A stretch of DNA of 64,000 bases from contig NZ_FUXW01000003.1 of the NCBI RefSeq assembly GCF_900167005.1, positions 371,267-435,266 of the forward strand. The letters are read 5' to 3'. Every line of letters begins with the position of its first letter. The first letter of the stretch is position 1. The notes below the pieces were generated by a model that saw only the letters and a list, made by a program, of their open reading frames with translations, did not search any database and was not told the origin of the DNA. Source of the stretch: Butyricicoccus pullicaecorum DSM 23266 (GTDB taxonomy: Bacteria > Bacillota > Clostridia > Oscillospirales > Butyricicoccaceae). The translations under genes were made by a program, and so were the position numbers. Positions 26,102-34,509 of this stretch are shown in pieces.

Positions 26102-26556
26102 GCTTCCTCCTTTTCCGCCAGGTACTTGCGGATGGCACGCAGCTGGCTGACGTAACCGGTGCAGCGGCACAGGTTGCCCGCAAGATAATTACGGATGTCG
26201 TCCTCGGTGGGGTTCTTGAGTTCACGGGTCATGCCGATGATGTTCATAATCAGGCCAGGGCTGCAGAAACCGCACTGCTCCGCGCCCTCGTCGGCCAGAT
26301 AGGTGCCGATCTCGGCGGCCTCGCTCTGCAGGCCTTCCATGGTCTCGACCACCTTGCCGTCGATGCGAGCGGTCAGCGTCGAGCAGGACAGCACCGGACG
26401 GCCATCGACCAGCACGGTGCACAGGCCGCAGTTTGCGGTCTCACAGCCGCGCTTGACCGAGTAGCAGCCGCGGCTTCTGAGGTATTCGGTCAGCGGCTGC
26501 GCCGGATTGACCTCATCGGTCACCTTTTGTCCGTTGAGTGTATACGAAATCTTCAT
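26098..26556 (-). CDS. Molybdenum hydroxylase [2Fe-2S] subunit
   Basis: A 152-residue iron-sulfur subunit with the plant-ferredoxin-type cluster CETANCGLCTVLVDG (about residues 38-52, plus a Cys near 60) and the second cluster in CGFCSPG (~95-101) and CRCTGY (~129-134). It relays electrons from the Mo site to the FAD subunit. It lies three bases after the FAD subunit gene and overlaps the Mo subunit start. Confidence 0.93.
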   Translation of the reverse strand: MKISYTLNGQKVTDEVNPAQPLTEYLRSRGCYSVKRGCETANCGLCTVLVDGRPVLSCSTLTARIDGKVVETMEGLQSEAAEIGTYLADEGAEQCGFCSPGLIMNIIGMTRELKNPTEDDIRNYLAGNLCRCTGYVSQLRAIRKYLAEKEEA

Positions 26557-26559
26557 GCG

Positions 26560-27324
26560 TTAATCCTCCTCGATGGCAAGCGCCGCGCGGCGCACCAGAA
26601 CACGGCACAGATGTGCGCGGTACTCGGCAGAGCCGCGCAGATTGCTGGAAAAGGTCAGGGTGTCTGCGCAGCGGTCGGCAAAGGCCTGCACCGCTTCGCC
26701 GTCCTCGCGTACCACCAGGGCTGCACGCTGCGGACGTGCACCGACTGCGCATACGGTCTGGTCTGCGGTACGGCAGACCGCAACAGCCAGCACCGGGAAA
26801 TCGGTGGCAGATGCGCGATGGGTCACATAAGCCGCCTTCTGTCCGCGCTTGGGCAGGCGGACTTCGACCAGAATGTCACGGTCGTAAGGCATGTTCACAA
26901 AGTCTGCAAGGGCAACCACACCTGCCTTATGCAGTACAACCTCCGCGCCGAGCGAGAGGAACAGGGTGAGCGGATCGGAGAAACCAAAGCGTCCCCAGAT
27001 GCTGCCGCCGATGGTGGCGCAGTTACGGAACTGCACGCCAACGATGTGACGGACACATTCGGCAATACAATCGCCAAAGTAAGCGGCGAGACCGGGATGG
27101 GTTTCAATCTGGCGCAGCGTGACCATGGCACCCAGCGCAAAGTATTCGTCCTGTTCGGTGATCTGATCGAGACCCAGTTTAGAAAGATCAATCGCGGTAG
27201 ACATCATACGGCGACCCATCTTGAGCCAGCCGCAGCCGCCGAGCACAGTGCTCTTGGGTTTTTGGTTGAGTTCATATGCCTCGTCCAGGCTGGACGCGAC
27301 CACATAATTTTGCGTCGTGAACAT
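26560..27324 (-). CDS. Molybdenum hydroxylase FAD-binding subunit
   Basis: A 254-residue flavoprotein subunit beginning MFTTQNYVVASSLDEAYEL, with the FAD pyrophosphate loop variant STVLGGCGWL (about residues 27-36) and TIGGSIWGRFGFSDPL (~107-122), the second flavin-contact region. It passes electrons to NAD or another acceptor. It is first in the FAD-FeS-Mo operon. The start at 27324 follows GGAGC. No cofactor-insertion gene (xdhC or mob type) is next to it. Confidence 0.9.
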   Translation of the reverse strand: MFTTQNYVVASSLDEAYELNQKPKSTVLGGCGWLKMGRRMMSTAIDLSKLGLDQITEQDEYFALGAMVTLRQIETHPGLAAYFGDCIAECVRHIVGVQFRNCATIGGSIWGRFGFSDPLTLFLSLGAEVVLHKAGVVALADFVNMPYDRDILVEVRLPKRGQKAAYVTHRASATDFPVLAVAVCRTADQTVCAVGARPQRAALVVREDGEAVQAFADRCADTLTFSSNLRGSAEYRAHLCRVLVRRAALAIEED

Positions 27325-27638
27325 ATCTGCTCCTTTCGGGATTGTTGCAATACAAACGGCTGAGCGGGCTGTCTGACTGCAAAAAAACCGCCGTTCGCGT
27401 CTTTTCTCTGTCAAAACCACGCGCACGGCCTATTCTCATCATATATATTAAATTGTACCATTCCCGCCGCTTGAATGCAATGCACATTTTCGACGGAAAA
27501 CACCGCAAAACTCTGTCAATTCCCGTAAATTCTCGCTGTCCCGCCAAAAATACACCGCTCGCCCTCTGTACAATCTCTCCCCTGACCTGTATAATAAAAC
27601 TGTACGACGAAAATTATACCACACGTAGGAGGACTGTC
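27325..27638. other. Divergent upstream region of the hydroxylase operon and the PsiE-like gene
   Basis: About 310 bases, no convincing gene. A TATAAT box at 27590-27595 is positioned for the plus-strand PsiE-like gene. AT-rich sequence around 27440-27460 (minus-strand ATATAT run) could hold the hydroxylase promoter, but no -35/-10 pair stands out. Confidence 0.4.
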
Positions 27639-28139
27639 TTGAAATCTAACCTGCATTCCAAGCTCTACCGCCTGGTCGGCGGGCTTGAAGTGATCGTGGG
27701 CATCTGTATTCTGGTTGCAGTTGCGGCCGCAACTTTCGGCCTCATCGCTGACATCCACATCCCGACCATCGTCTCATCGCCCGAATCCCTCCAGGCCTAC
27801 CTCACCACTGCCATGACCATCATCATCGGCGTCGAGTTCGTCAAGATGATCTTCAGCTACAACATCAACACGGTCATCGAAGTGCTGATGCTGGCTGTCG
27901 CACGCCAAATGGTGGTCACCCACACAAGCCCCGTCGAAAATCTCATCACAATCGTTTCGGTTTCCCTGCTTTTTGCAATCCGCAAATTCCTCTACGTCCC
28001 CCAGCTCGACCAGAACAAGCACGACACCCACGGCAGTCTGCTACCTCACTTTGTACGCCGTGCTCTGCACCTCGACGAGCAAAAGGAACCCGAAGCCGAT
28101 CTCGGAAAGGAAGAATCATCTACGCATGTTACCCAATGA
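27639..28139 (+). CDS. PsiE-like small membrane protein
   Basis: A 166-residue membrane protein with four predicted helices (about residues 15-38, 52-74, 82-102, 107-122) and a charged cytoplasmic C-terminus (EQKEPEADLGKEESS). The arrangement resembles PsiE (phosphate-starvation-inducible) proteins of unknown function. It starts with TTG at 27639, six bases after AGGAGG; the longer upstream frame has no ribosome site. Its end overlaps the DUF4250 start by 14 bases. Confidence 0.7.
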   Translation: MKSNLHSKLYRLVGGLEVIVGICILVAVAAATFGLIADIHIPTIVSSPESLQAYLTTAMTIIIGVEFVKMIFSYNINTVIEVLMLAVARQMVVTHTSPVENLITIVSVSLLFAIRKFLYVPQLDQNKHDTHGSLLPHFVRRALHLDEQKEPEADLGKEESSTHVTQ

Positions 28140-28299
28140 CCCCATTATTCTGCTCAGCTACATTAACACCAAACTGCGCGACGACTACGCCGATCTCGAC
28201 GATCTGTGCAGCTCGCTCGGCATCGATGCCGGTGACCTGTGCGGCCGTCTGGCTCCCCTCGGTTATACCTATAACCACAAGAACAATCGCTTTCAGTAA
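28126..28299 (+). CDS. DUF4250 small protein
   Basis: A 57-residue protein beginning MLPNDPIILLSYINTKLRD, matching the DUF4250 family found in Clostridia and Bacteroidetes, with the C-terminal GYTYNHKNNRFQ. It looks like a small helical, perhaps helix-turn-helix-like, fold. It overlaps the PsiE-like gene by 14 bases and precedes the phosphatase by 17, so the three form one operon. Confidence 0.88.
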   Translation: MLPNDPIILLSYINTKLRDDYADLDDLCSSLGIDAGDLCGRLAPLGYTYNHKNNRFQ

Positions 28300-28316
28300 G
28301 AAAGGACGCGCATACC

Positions 28317-29081
28317 ATGTTACATCCCATTCTGGATGCCGTCCGTGAGGCCGGACAGATCATTCTCAGCGCCCACGACGTACAGGTATCCTCCAAAGAG
28401 GGCATCGGCAACTTTGTCACCACTTACGATGTCAAAGTCCAATCCTTCTTACGTGAAAAACTGCTGTCCATCGTCCCCGACGCCCATTTCGTCGGTGAGG
28501 AGGACAAGGTACACGACGATGCACTGCACGGTCTGGCCTTCATCGTCGATCCCATCGACTGCACGGCAAACTTTGTACGCGGCATGAAGCACTCGGCTGT
28601 CTCGGTCGCACTGGCGCGCGACGGCGTGCTCATTCTCGGCGCTGTTTACAACCCCTATCGCGATGAAATGTTCTACGCCGAACTAGGCAAGGGCGCATTT
28701 CTCAACGGAACCCCCATCCACGTTTCCGACCGCACCCTGTCCGAAGGTGTGTTCTGTATCGGCACTTCGCCGTATCACCGTTCTCTGCGCGAACGCACTA
28801 TGACCATTGCCGGTCGACTCATGGAGCGCATGCAGGATCTGCGGCGCTTCGGCTCGGCCGCACTCGACCTGACCGACATCGCCTGCGGACGTGTTGAACT
28901 CGGTTTCGAATGCATTTTACAGCCCTGGGACTTCGCTGGCGGTGCAATCATTCTGACCGAGGCCGGTGGACGGATTACCCAGCTCGACGGCTCTCCCATT
29001 ACGCTCGACCGTCCCTGCTCCATCCTCAGCGGCAACCCGCTGGCGCACCGTGCATTCCTCGAGGAAAGCCTGGCAAAATGA
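28317..29081 (+). CDS. Inositol monophosphatase family phosphatase
   Basis: A 254-residue Mg-dependent phosphatase. FVGEEDK (about residues 58-64) gives the first metal-binding Glu, DPIDCTANFVRG (~81-92) the second signature with the Asp pair, and WDFAGGAIILTEAGG (~203-217) the C-terminal signature. Substrates of this family include inositol phosphates, 3'-phosphoadenosine 5'-phosphate and fructose bisphosphate; sequence alone does not choose. A terminator hairpin follows. Confidence 0.9.
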   Translation: MLHPILDAVREAGQIILSAHDVQVSSKEGIGNFVTTYDVKVQSFLREKLLSIVPDAHFVGEEDKVHDDALHGLAFIVDPIDCTANFVRGMKHSAVSVALARDGVLILGAVYNPYRDEMFYAELGKGAFLNGTPIHVSDRTLSEGVFCIGTSPYHRSLRERTMTIAGRLMERMQDLRRFGSAALDLTDIACGRVELGFECILQPWDFAGGAIILTEAGGRITQLDGSPITLDRPCSILSGNPLAHRAFLEESLAK

Positions 29082-29427
29082 ATTTTCCCACTCCGCCTTC
29101 CTGCATGGAGGGCGGATTTTTTTACCCAAATTTAGGGAATCTCCACTACTTTTATTCCCGACTTTTAGCACTATACACAAAGCAGGATACTAAAATGCAC
29201 AAAATCAGAATAATCCGTATAAGCATTTTTAAACAGTTTGCTTATAAATATTTGTGCAAAAATCTCAACCAAGAGAAATTTCATGCGCATATTTAACAAA
29301 ATTGCGTGTTAAATGTTGCCTATTCTGCTGAATCAGCGTAAAATAGCATAACAAAATAAAAAAACCGGTCGCCGGCTCTCCCGATTTTTCGGGAATCGGC
29401 CTACTTCGTGAAAGGACTGAACATTCC
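29082..29427. other. AT-rich leader region of an unknown gene
   Basis: About 345 bases. It begins with the phosphatase terminator (29092-29123), then very AT-rich sequence with no coding frame, and a promoter TTGCCT (29316-29321)-17-TAAAAT (29339-29344) aimed at the unknown gene at 29428. A GC-rich stretch near 29370-29402 can form a CCCGA/TCGGG hairpin shortly before the ribosome site. Confidence 0.5.
29092..29123 (+). terminator. Terminator of the psiE-like/DUF4250/phosphatase operon
   Basis: Stem TCCGCC / GGCGGA with a 13-base internal region and a run of seven T bases. Confidence 0.75.
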
Positions 29428-29988
29428 ATGAACCATAATTTTTCTCCCGCCATGCTCGGCGAGGGCTGGAATATGCTCAAGCATGCCGAGCGCGACCAAT
29501 ACTTCCTGGTTGCACCTGAGACGCAGCATCAGGATATGCGTCTTGTTTTGATTGAAATTATGACCCAGCTGCTCGCTGGCAAGCACATTGCCATGCTCGC
29601 ACAGAGCCATACCGCTAACAGCCTGGGCGCTCTGCGCGCACTCTCTCCTGAGACCCGCATCCTCAAGCGCGGCAATGAGACCGCTCTGTTCGCCGAACTG
29701 GGCGACGTTCCCTCCGCTGAAATGCTGTGCGCACTGCCCCGTACCGGTGCATTCCGCCTGCGTTTCGCCGGTTTCGACGGCTCGGTTCCCGGTGAGCTCA
29801 TCTTCTCCGGTCTGATCGAGAACGAATGCCCCGCAGATATCGTGCTCGACTGCACCTATCTGGCTGGTCGTCCGGCTCTCGGCATCACCCTCGCACCCGA
29901 ACAGATGGAAGAGGACACCCTCGTAGACCTCGTCCGCCACGCTGTCGCAGATCACGGCGCTGCCCTGCGTATCGATTTCGCTTCATAA
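29428..29988 (+). CDS. Unknown protein, 186 residues
   Basis: Not recognised. A soluble protein without signal or membrane segments. The N-terminal part (about 1-60) is helical (MLGEGWNMLKHAERDQYFLV, then VLIEIMTQLLAGKHIAM), the rest alternates predicted strands and acidic helices. It starts at ATG 29428 behind GAAAGGAC, has its own promoter ~85 bases upstream, and its codon use matches the neighbouring genes, so it is probably real. It ends just before copy 2 of the multi-hairpin repeat. Confidence 0.65.
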   Translation: MNHNFSPAMLGEGWNMLKHAERDQYFLVAPETQHQDMRLVLIEIMTQLLAGKHIAMLAQSHTANSLGALRALSPETRILKRGNETALFAELGDVPSAEMLCALPRTGAFRLRFAGFDGSVPGELIFSGLIENECPADIVLDCTYLAGRPALGITLAPEQMEEDTLVDLVRHAVADHGAALRIDFAS

Positions 29989-30020
29989 GGTCGCCGCACC
30001 CCTGCTGAAGCTTTCGCCAG

Positions 30021-30171
30021 CCTTTCTCGAAAGGCTGCGGGTTCTCAGGGCAGAGCCCTGAGCCGCGTCCCGCAGGACGCGGAATCCCCTCTTGATTCCC
30101 AGTGTCCGACCTGGGAATCAACCAAATAAAACCCACAAAAAACCGTTCCTTAATAAAAGGAACGGTTTTCT
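30021..30171 (-). repeat. Multi-hairpin intergenic repeat, copy 2 (reverse orientation)
   Basis: Read on the minus strand it has the same five parts as copy 1: A 30141-30171 (AAAACCGTTCC/GGAACGGTTTT), B 30094-30123 (TTGATTCCCAG/CTGGGAATCAA), C 30065-30084 (CCGCGTCC, loop TGCG, GGACGCGG), D 30046-30064 (CTCAGGGC, TCT, GCCCTGAG), E 30021-30038 (AGCCTTTC, GA, GAAAGGCT). Stem sequences differ from copy 1 but pairing, loops and the ACCCGC linker are kept. It lies between convergent genes. Confidence 0.85.
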
Positions 30172-30218
30172 CTTTCTCCCCAACTTCTCTTACATATCTT
30201 AAAGTCCCACAACGCAAA

Positions 30219-30244
30219 AAAGCCTGTCCATTCGGACAGGCTTT
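30219..30244 (-). terminator. Terminator of the rpsF-ssb-rpsR operon
   Basis: Perfect stem AAAGCCTGTCC / GGACAGGCTTT with loop ATTC, T-run on the minus strand. Confidence 0.9.
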
Positions 30245-30263
30245 ATAGCTTGCTTTGTAAAAA

Positions 30264-30530
30264 TTACTCCGCAGTGTAGGGCAGCAGGGCTACGTGACGT
30301 GCACGCTTGATCGCCTCGGTCAGCTGACGCTGATGCTTTGCACAGGTGCCAGTCATACGGCGGGGCAGGATCTTGCCGCGCTCAGACATGTAACGGCGCA
30401 GCTTAGCTACGTCCTTATAGTCGATGGCCTCTACCTTATCTACGCAGAAGGAGCAAACCTTTCTGCGGCGACGTCCACCGCGCTGTGCGCGCTCCGGACG
30501 GGGAGTAAATTCCTTCTTGGTCTCTTCCAT
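30264..30530 (-). CDS. rpsR: 30S ribosomal protein S18
   Basis: An 88-residue S18 with a longer acidic N-terminus than E. coli. VCSFCVDK (about residues 25-32) and CAKHQR (~63-68) give three cysteines and a His, a zinc-ribbon-like C-plus form. S18 binds S6 in the 30S platform. It is third in rpsF-ssb-rpsR, the standard bacterial order. The start at 30530 has GGAGGTA upstream. Confidence 0.97.
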   Translation of the reverse strand: MEETKKEFTPRPERAQRGGRRRRKVCSFCVDKVEAIDYKDVAKLRRYMSERGKILPRRMTGTCAKHQRQLTEAIKRARHVALLPYTAE

Positions 30531-30556
30531 TGTCAGGTACCTCCTTTTTTCAAAAA

Positions 30557-31045
30557 TCAAAAGGGAACGTCGGAATCATCATCCAGCTCCGCAAAATCCG
30601 AATCACCGACCGAAAGGTCGAAGCTCGGCGCGGGAGCCATCTGAGAGCCCATATCGAATCCCTCGGGACGGATCTGCGAGCCAGAGTCATAGCCGCCGGC
30701 GTAACCGCCGTTCGTATCGCGAGACTTCTTGGTCTCACCAAACGAAATTTCATCAGCATTGATCTCGATGGAAACACGCTTATTTCCGTTCCTGTCTTCC
30801 CAGTTCCGCGACTGGATGCGGCCGACTACAATCGCGAGCATACCCTTGGTGAACCACTGCTTAACAAACTCGGCCTGACGACCCCATGCGACACAGTCGA
30901 TGAAATCGGTCTGACGCTCGCCGTTCGGGCCCTTACGGTCGCGATCGATCGCGAGGGTAAAAGACGCAACAGCGGTGTTGGAAGCAGTATGGCGCAGTTC
31001 AGGATCTCGCACTAAGCGGCCCATGAGGATCGCTTTATTCAGCAC
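30557..31045 (-). CDS. ssb: Single-stranded DNA-binding protein
   Basis: A 162-residue SSB: an OB-fold domain (about residues 1-105) starting [20 protein letters not shown], a Gly/Ser-rich linker, and the acidic tail DDDSDVPF that recruits repair proteins. It covers single-stranded DNA in replication and repair. It lies between rpsF (15-base gap) and rpsR, as usual in bacteria. Confidence 0.97.
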   Translation of the reverse strand: MLNKAILMGRLVRDPELRHTASNTAVASFTLAIDRDRKGPNGERQTDFIDCVAWGRQAEFVKQWFTKGMLAIVVGRIQSRNWEDRNGNKRVSIEINADEISFGETKKSRDTNGGYAGGYDSGSQIRPEGFDMGSQMAPAPSFDLSVGDSDFAELDDDSDVPF

Positions 31046-31060
31046 GATTTCTCACCCGCC

Positions 31061-31354
31061 TTAGTCCAGGGCTACGATGATGGAACGCATCACGCCGTCC
31101 GTAATCTTGTAGATACGGTCGAGCTCAGCCGGGAAAGACGGAGCGGACGTAAACTGAATCAGGGTGTAGTAGCCCTCATGCAGGTCGTCGATTGCGTAAG
31201 CCATACGGCGCTTGCCCCAATCTTCAACCTTGTCTACGGTACCGTTCGCCTCTACGAGAGACTGGAACTTCTGCACCAGAGCAGAAATCTCCTCCTCACC
31301 GAGGGTGGGGTTGACAATGAAAAGAGTCTCGTACTTGCCAGTTACCTTTGCCAT
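31061..31354 (-). CDS. rpsF: 30S ribosomal protein S6
   Basis: A 97-residue S6 with the family start KYETLFIVNPTLGEEEI and the segment WGKRRMAYAIDDLHEGYY (about residues 46-63). It binds S18 on the 30S subunit. First gene of the operon, expressed from a consensus promoter with an ~60-base leader that may carry the S6:S18 feedback site. Confidence 0.97.
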   Translation of the reverse strand: MAKVTGKYETLFIVNPTLGEEEISALVQKFQSLVEANGTVDKVEDWGKRRMAYAIDDLHEGYYTLIQFTSAPSFPAELDRIYKITDGVMRSIIVALD

Positions 31355-31360
31355 GTTTTT

Positions 31361-31447
31361 GCACCTCCTTTTGGACTTTGGCCCACGATCATACGTGTCG
31401 TGAGCAAGGATACTTCCTTATTATATCTGACTTTCTTAAATTGTCAA
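31361..31447 (-). promoter_or_regulatory. rpsF promoter and possible S6:S18 leader
   Basis: Minus-strand TTGACA (31442-31447), 16-base spacer, TATAAT (31420-31425). The leader after it can fold GCTCACGA / TCGTGGGC into an 8-bp hairpin (one G-T pair) before the AAGGAGG site. Many rpsF leaders carry an S6:S18-binding structure for feedback control; the assignment here is by position, not by a confirmed motif match. Confidence 0.55.
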
Positions 31448-31488
31448 GCGATTCTTTGAAATTTTTTTGGTTTTTTTCGCAATATTGC

Positions 31489-31517
31489 TTGACGAACCTT
31501 TTCCCTTGTGCTAAAAT
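31489..31517 (+). promoter_or_regulatory. tRNA-Thr promoter
   Basis: TTGACG (31489-31494), 17-base spacer ending in TGC, TAAAAT (31512-31517). Confidence 0.65.
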
Positions 31518-31570
31518 ATCATTGTTGTGCCGGACAGTCCACCGTCCTTGTGCAACTTCACAAAACAGCT

Positions 31571-31646
31571 GCTAGTATGGCTCAGTTGGTAGAGCAGCGC
31601 ATTCGTAATGCGCAGGTCGTCGGTTCGAGTCCGACTACTAGCTCCA
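31571..31646 (+). tRNA. tRNA-Thr (anticodon CGU)
   Basis: A complete cloverleaf: acceptor GCTAGTA/TACTAGC, D-arm GCTC...GAGC, anticodon stem GCGCA/TGCGC with loop TTCGTAA (anticodon CGT in DNA), T-arm GTCGG-TTCGAGT-CCGAC, and an encoded 3' CCA. CGU reads ACG codons. Confidence 0.95.
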
Positions 31647-31653
31647 AAGTTTG

Positions 31654-31685
31654 ACCGCTCTTTCTTCGGAAAGAGCGGTTTTTTT
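31654..31685 (+). terminator. Terminator of tRNA-Thr
   Basis: Perfect 11-bp stem ACCGCTCTTTC / GAAAGAGCGGT with a TTCG loop and a run of seven T bases. Confidence 0.9.
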
Positions 31686-31761
31686 GTGTCCAAAAAACCG
31701 CATGGTAAAATTGCCCAAATTTTCTGCCTGATTTTTTCTCTTTTGTAAATGATATTTATTC

Positions 31762-31790
31762 TTGACTTTTGTTTCCTTCACTTGTATAAT
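31762..31790 (+). promoter_or_regulatory. Hydrogenase gene promoter
   Basis: TTGACT (31762-31767), 17-base spacer, TATAAT (31785-31790): near consensus. It leaves a ~138-base untranslated leader. Confidence 0.75.
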
Positions 31791-31860
31791 GACATCAGAA
31801 ATCATTCCTAACACCACTTGACTTTCCGTTGTGTGTGCGGTCTGTACGATCGTTCCGTTC

Positions 31861-31892
31861 GGAAAAACCCTTTTCCGTGTATGGGTTTTTCC
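31861..31892 (+). promoter_or_regulatory. Stable hairpin in the hydrogenase mRNA leader
   Basis: Perfect 10-bp arms GGAAAAACCC / GGGTTTTTCC with a 12-base loop, in the middle of the leader. No U-tract follows, so it is not a standard terminator. It may protect the mRNA or act in post-initiation control. Confidence 0.5.
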
Positions 31893-31934
31893 AGTATCGT
31901 ACTTCCGCAAATAAGCCGAGAAGAGAGGAAAAAT

Positions 31935-33983
31935 ATGTCCAAACACCTGCCCTTATCCGTCCGCGTTCCCATCGAACCGGACAACCCCAGCATTCTCCGT
32001 GTGGAGGAGAAATGCATCCGATGCGGCATGTGCAAGCAAGTGTGCACCGAGCGCATGGGCGTCCACGGCACCTACACGCTGGCCGAAACCGGTGACCAGG
32101 CCATCTGTATTCACTGCGGCCAGTGTGCCAATGTCTGTCCGCCCGACAGCATCATAGAACGCGACGCGCACCACGCCGTACAGGAGGCCATCGCAGACCC
32201 GGACAAAATCGTGATCGTAAGCACTTCGCCTTCGGTGCGTGTGGCACTGGGCGAGGCCTTCGGTCTGGAACCGGGTACCTTCGTAGAAGGAAAAATGGTC
32301 GCGCTGCTGCGGGCACTGGGCGTCGACTATGTACTCGACACCAACTTCGCTGCCGATCTGACCATTGTCGAGGAGGCCAGCGAGCTGATCGAGCGCGTTA
32401 CGTCCGGCAACGCTCCCCTGCCCCAGTTCACCAGCTGCTGCCCGGGCTGGGTCAAGTTCGCAGAGCTCTATTACCCCGAACTGCTGCCCAACCTGTCCAC
32501 TGCAAAAAGCCCCATCGGTATGCAGGGCCCGACCATCAAAACCTATTTCGCAAAACAGAAAAACCTCGATCCCCGCAAGATCGTGAACGTCGCGCTGACA
32601 CCGTGCACAGCCAAGAAGTTCGAGATCGAGCGCGAGGAAATGTGCGCATCGGTCGATTACCATGGCATTCCCGGTATGCGGGACATGGATTTGGTCATCA
32701 CCACCCGCGAGCTGGCGCGCTGGGCCAAGGAAGCCGGCATTGATTTTCACAGTCTGCCCGATGCATCCTATGATGATATCATGGGACGTGCGTCCGGTGC
32801 AGGCGTGATCTTCGGCAACACCGGCGGCGTCATGGAAGCTGCGCTGCGTACCGCCTACGAGTACCTCACCGGCACCCCGGCACCCGAGGCACTCTACGAC
32901 TTACAGCCCGTGCGCGGCTACGACGGCATCCGCGAAGCTACCCTGCACGTTGGCGAGCACGAACTCAACGTCGCAGTGGTCTACGGTACGGCCAACGCCC
33001 GCACGCTGATCGAGCGCGTGAAAAACGGCGGCAAGCAGTACCACTTCATCGAGGTCATGGCCTGCCCCGGCGGCTGCATCGGCGGCGGCGGTCAGCCCAA
33101 AGACCTGCTGAAGGATGCCGACCAGATTCGTCAGAGCCGTATCTCCGGCCTGTACGCACGCGACGCTTCGCTGACCGTGCGCAAGAGTCACGAAAACCCC
33201 GATATCAAACTGGTATACGAGCAGTTCTACGGTCAGCCGCTGAGCGAAATGGCCGAAAAGATGCTGCACACAATTTACACCGATAGAAGCAACACGTTAC
33301 ATGTGAGAGGAGAACATATTATGAAAAAGTGGAAGTGCAAAGTTTGCGGTTACATCTACGAGGGCGAGTCTCTGCCCGCTGATTTCACCTGCCCGCTCTG
33401 CAAGCAGCCGGCTTCGGCATTTGAGCCGATCGAGGAAGCGCCCAGCGCATCCAAGTACGCTGGCACCCAGACCGAGAAGAATCTGGAAGCTGCATTTGCC
33501 GGCGAGTCCCAGGCACGCAACAAGTACACCTACTTCGCTTCGATTGCCAAAAAGGAAGGCTACGAGCAGATCGCTGCCCTCTTCCTCAAGACCGCTGAGA
33601 ACGAGAAGGAGCATGCAAAGCTGTGGTACAAGGAGCTGTACGGCCTGGGTGACACCGCAGAAAACCTGCTGCACGCTGCCGAGGGTGAGAACTACGAGTG
33701 GACCGACATGTACGACGGCTTTGCCAAGACCGCTGAGGAAGAAGGCTTCCACGATCTGGCTCGCAAGTTCCGTCTGGTTGCAGCCATTGAGAAGCACCAC
33801 GAAGAGCGTTACCGTGCCCTGCTGCGCAATGTAGAGACCGCTCAGGTATTCAAGAAGAGCGAAGTTAAGGTATGGGAGTGCCGCAACTGCGGTCACATCG
33901 TAGTCGGCACCGAGGCACCTGAGGTTTGCCCGACCTGCGACCATCCGCAGAGCTTCTTCGAAGTACACGAAGAGAACTATTAA
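31935..33983 (+). CDS. [FeFe]-hydrogenase fused in frame to rubredoxin-diiron-rubredoxin rubrerythrin
   Basis: A 682-residue frame. Residues 27-37 and 58-68 bind two [4Fe-4S] clusters ([22 protein letters not shown]). The H-cluster motifs are TSCCPGW (166-172), TPCTAKKFE (222-230, Thr where most have Met) and [14 protein letters not shown] (375-388); ligands would be C169, C224, C377, C381. From residue 463 follows a complete rubrerythrin: N-terminal rubredoxin (CKVCG...CPLC), diiron four-helix domain, and C-terminal rubredoxin (CRNCG...CPTC). No stop separates them, yet GAGAGGAG precedes ATG 33321, so the 220-residue rubrerythrin may also be made alone. Likely H2 or ferredoxin-coupled H2O2 reduction. 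Confidence 0.9.
   Translation: MSKHLPLSVRVPIEPDNPSILRVEEKCIRCGMCKQVCTERMGVHGTYTLAETGDQAICIHCGQCANVCPPDSIIERDAHHAVQEAIADPDKIVIVSTSPSVRVALGEAFGLEPGTFVEGKMVALLRALGVDYVLDTNFAADLTIVEEASELIERVTSGNAPLPQFTSCCPGWVKFAELYYPELLPNLSTAKSPIGMQGPTIKTYFAKQKNLDPRKIVNVALTPCTAKKFEIEREEMCASVDYHGIPGMRDMDLVITTRELARWAKEAGIDFHSLPDASYDDIMGRASGAGVIFGNTGGVMEAALRTAYEYLTGTPAPEALYDLQPVRGYDGIREATLHVGEHELNVAVVYGTANARTLIERVKNGGKQYHFIEVMACPGGCIGGGGQPKDLLKDADQIRQSRISGLYARDASLTVRKSHENPDIKLVYEQFYGQPLSEMAEKMLHTIYTDRSNTLHVRGEHIMKKWKCKVCGYIYEGESLPADFTCPLCKQPASAFEPIEEAPSASKYAGTQTEKNLEAAFAGESQARNKYTYFASIAKKEGYEQIAALFLKTAENEKEHAKLWYKELYGLGDTAENLLHAAEGENYEWTDMYDGFAKTAEEEGFHDLARKFRLVAAIEKHHEERYRALLRNVETAQVFKKSEVKVWECRNCGHIVVGTEAPEVCPTCDHPQSFFEVHEENY
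33308..33323 (+). promoter_or_regulatory. Internal ribosome-binding site at the hydrogenase/rubrerythrin junction
   Basis: AGAGGAG followed eight bases later by ATG 33321, inside the continuous frame. The spacing is ideal, which suggests a second translation start yielding free rubrerythrin, or a recent fusion by loss of a stop codon. Confidence 0.6.
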
Positions 33984-34019
33984 GCCCATTTTGAGACCAA
34001 ACCGTCTTTCCTAACCGGG

Positions 34020-34057
34020 AGGCACAGTGGATTTTGTCCGCTGTGCCTCTCTTTTTT
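34020..34057 (+). terminator. Terminator of the hydrogenase-rubrerythrin gene
   Basis: Stem GAGGCACAG / CTGTGCCTC with internal pairing TGGA/TCCG, followed by CTTTTTT. Confidence 0.85.
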
Positions 34058-34071
34058 ATGCCTGCCGACCG

Positions 34072-34123
34072 TTGACATTTCTGTCTACTACGTGTAGACT
34101 ATAATTGTCTACAGGATATAGAC
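34072..34123 (+). promoter_or_regulatory. Promoter with two BlaI-type operators
   Basis: TTGACA (34072-34077), 17-base spacer, TAGACT (34095-34100). Two inverted repeats overlap or follow it: GTCTAC-5-GTAGAC at 34083-34099 and GTCTA-7-TAGAC at 34107-34123. The GTCTAC/GTAGAC half sites resemble the TACA/TGTA operators of BlaI/MecI repressors and lie directly before the BlaI-like gene, so autoregulation is likely. Confidence 0.75.
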
Positions 34124-34141
34124 AGAAAGGAAGGTGACCGT

Positions 34142-34504
34142 ATGCAGGACTTCAAACTCGGCGCTGTCGAGTCGCGCTTTGCCGACCTCATCTGGCTGCA
34201 CGCGCCCATCACGACGAGTGAACTGGTCAAACTGTGTGCGCAGGAGCTAAGTTGGAAGCGCACCACGACCTACACCGTGCTCAAGCGCCTGTGCGAGCGC
34301 GGGCTGTTCCAGACACAGGATAGCGTGGTCACGCCGCTGCTCTCGCGCACAGAGTTTTACGCACGGCAGAGCGAACAGTTCGTCGAGCAGAGCTTCGACG
34401 GCTCGCTCCCCGCATTTCTCGCCGCATTCACCACCCGCAAACGCCTGTCCCCGGAGGAAATCTCCGAGATTCGCCGCATGATCGATGCCTGTGAAAAGGA
34501 GTGA
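34142..34504 (+). CDS. BlaI/MecI/CopY-family repressor
   Basis: A 120-residue winged-helix repressor: DNA-binding domain at about residues 5-75 (AVESRFADLIWLHAPITTSELV, then KRTTTYTVLKRLCERGL) and a C-terminal dimerisation region ending EEISEIRRMIDACEKE. In this family the partner membrane protease cleaves the repressor on sensing a signal such as a beta-lactam. Its stop lies five bases before the BlaR1-like start and it has its own operators. Confidence 0.92.
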   Translation: MQDFKLGAVESRFADLIWLHAPITTSELVKLCAQELSWKRTTTYTVLKRLCERGLFQTQDSVVTPLLSRTEFYARQSEQFVEQSFDGSLPAFLAAFTTRKRLSPEEISEIRRMIDACEKE

Positions 34505-34509
34505 GTGAC

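Noticed and set aside
24200..26155. 651-codon plus-strand frame opposite the molybdenum hydroxylase
   Set aside because: Antisense shadow of a gene with clear motifs; no ribosome site and no recognisable domain.
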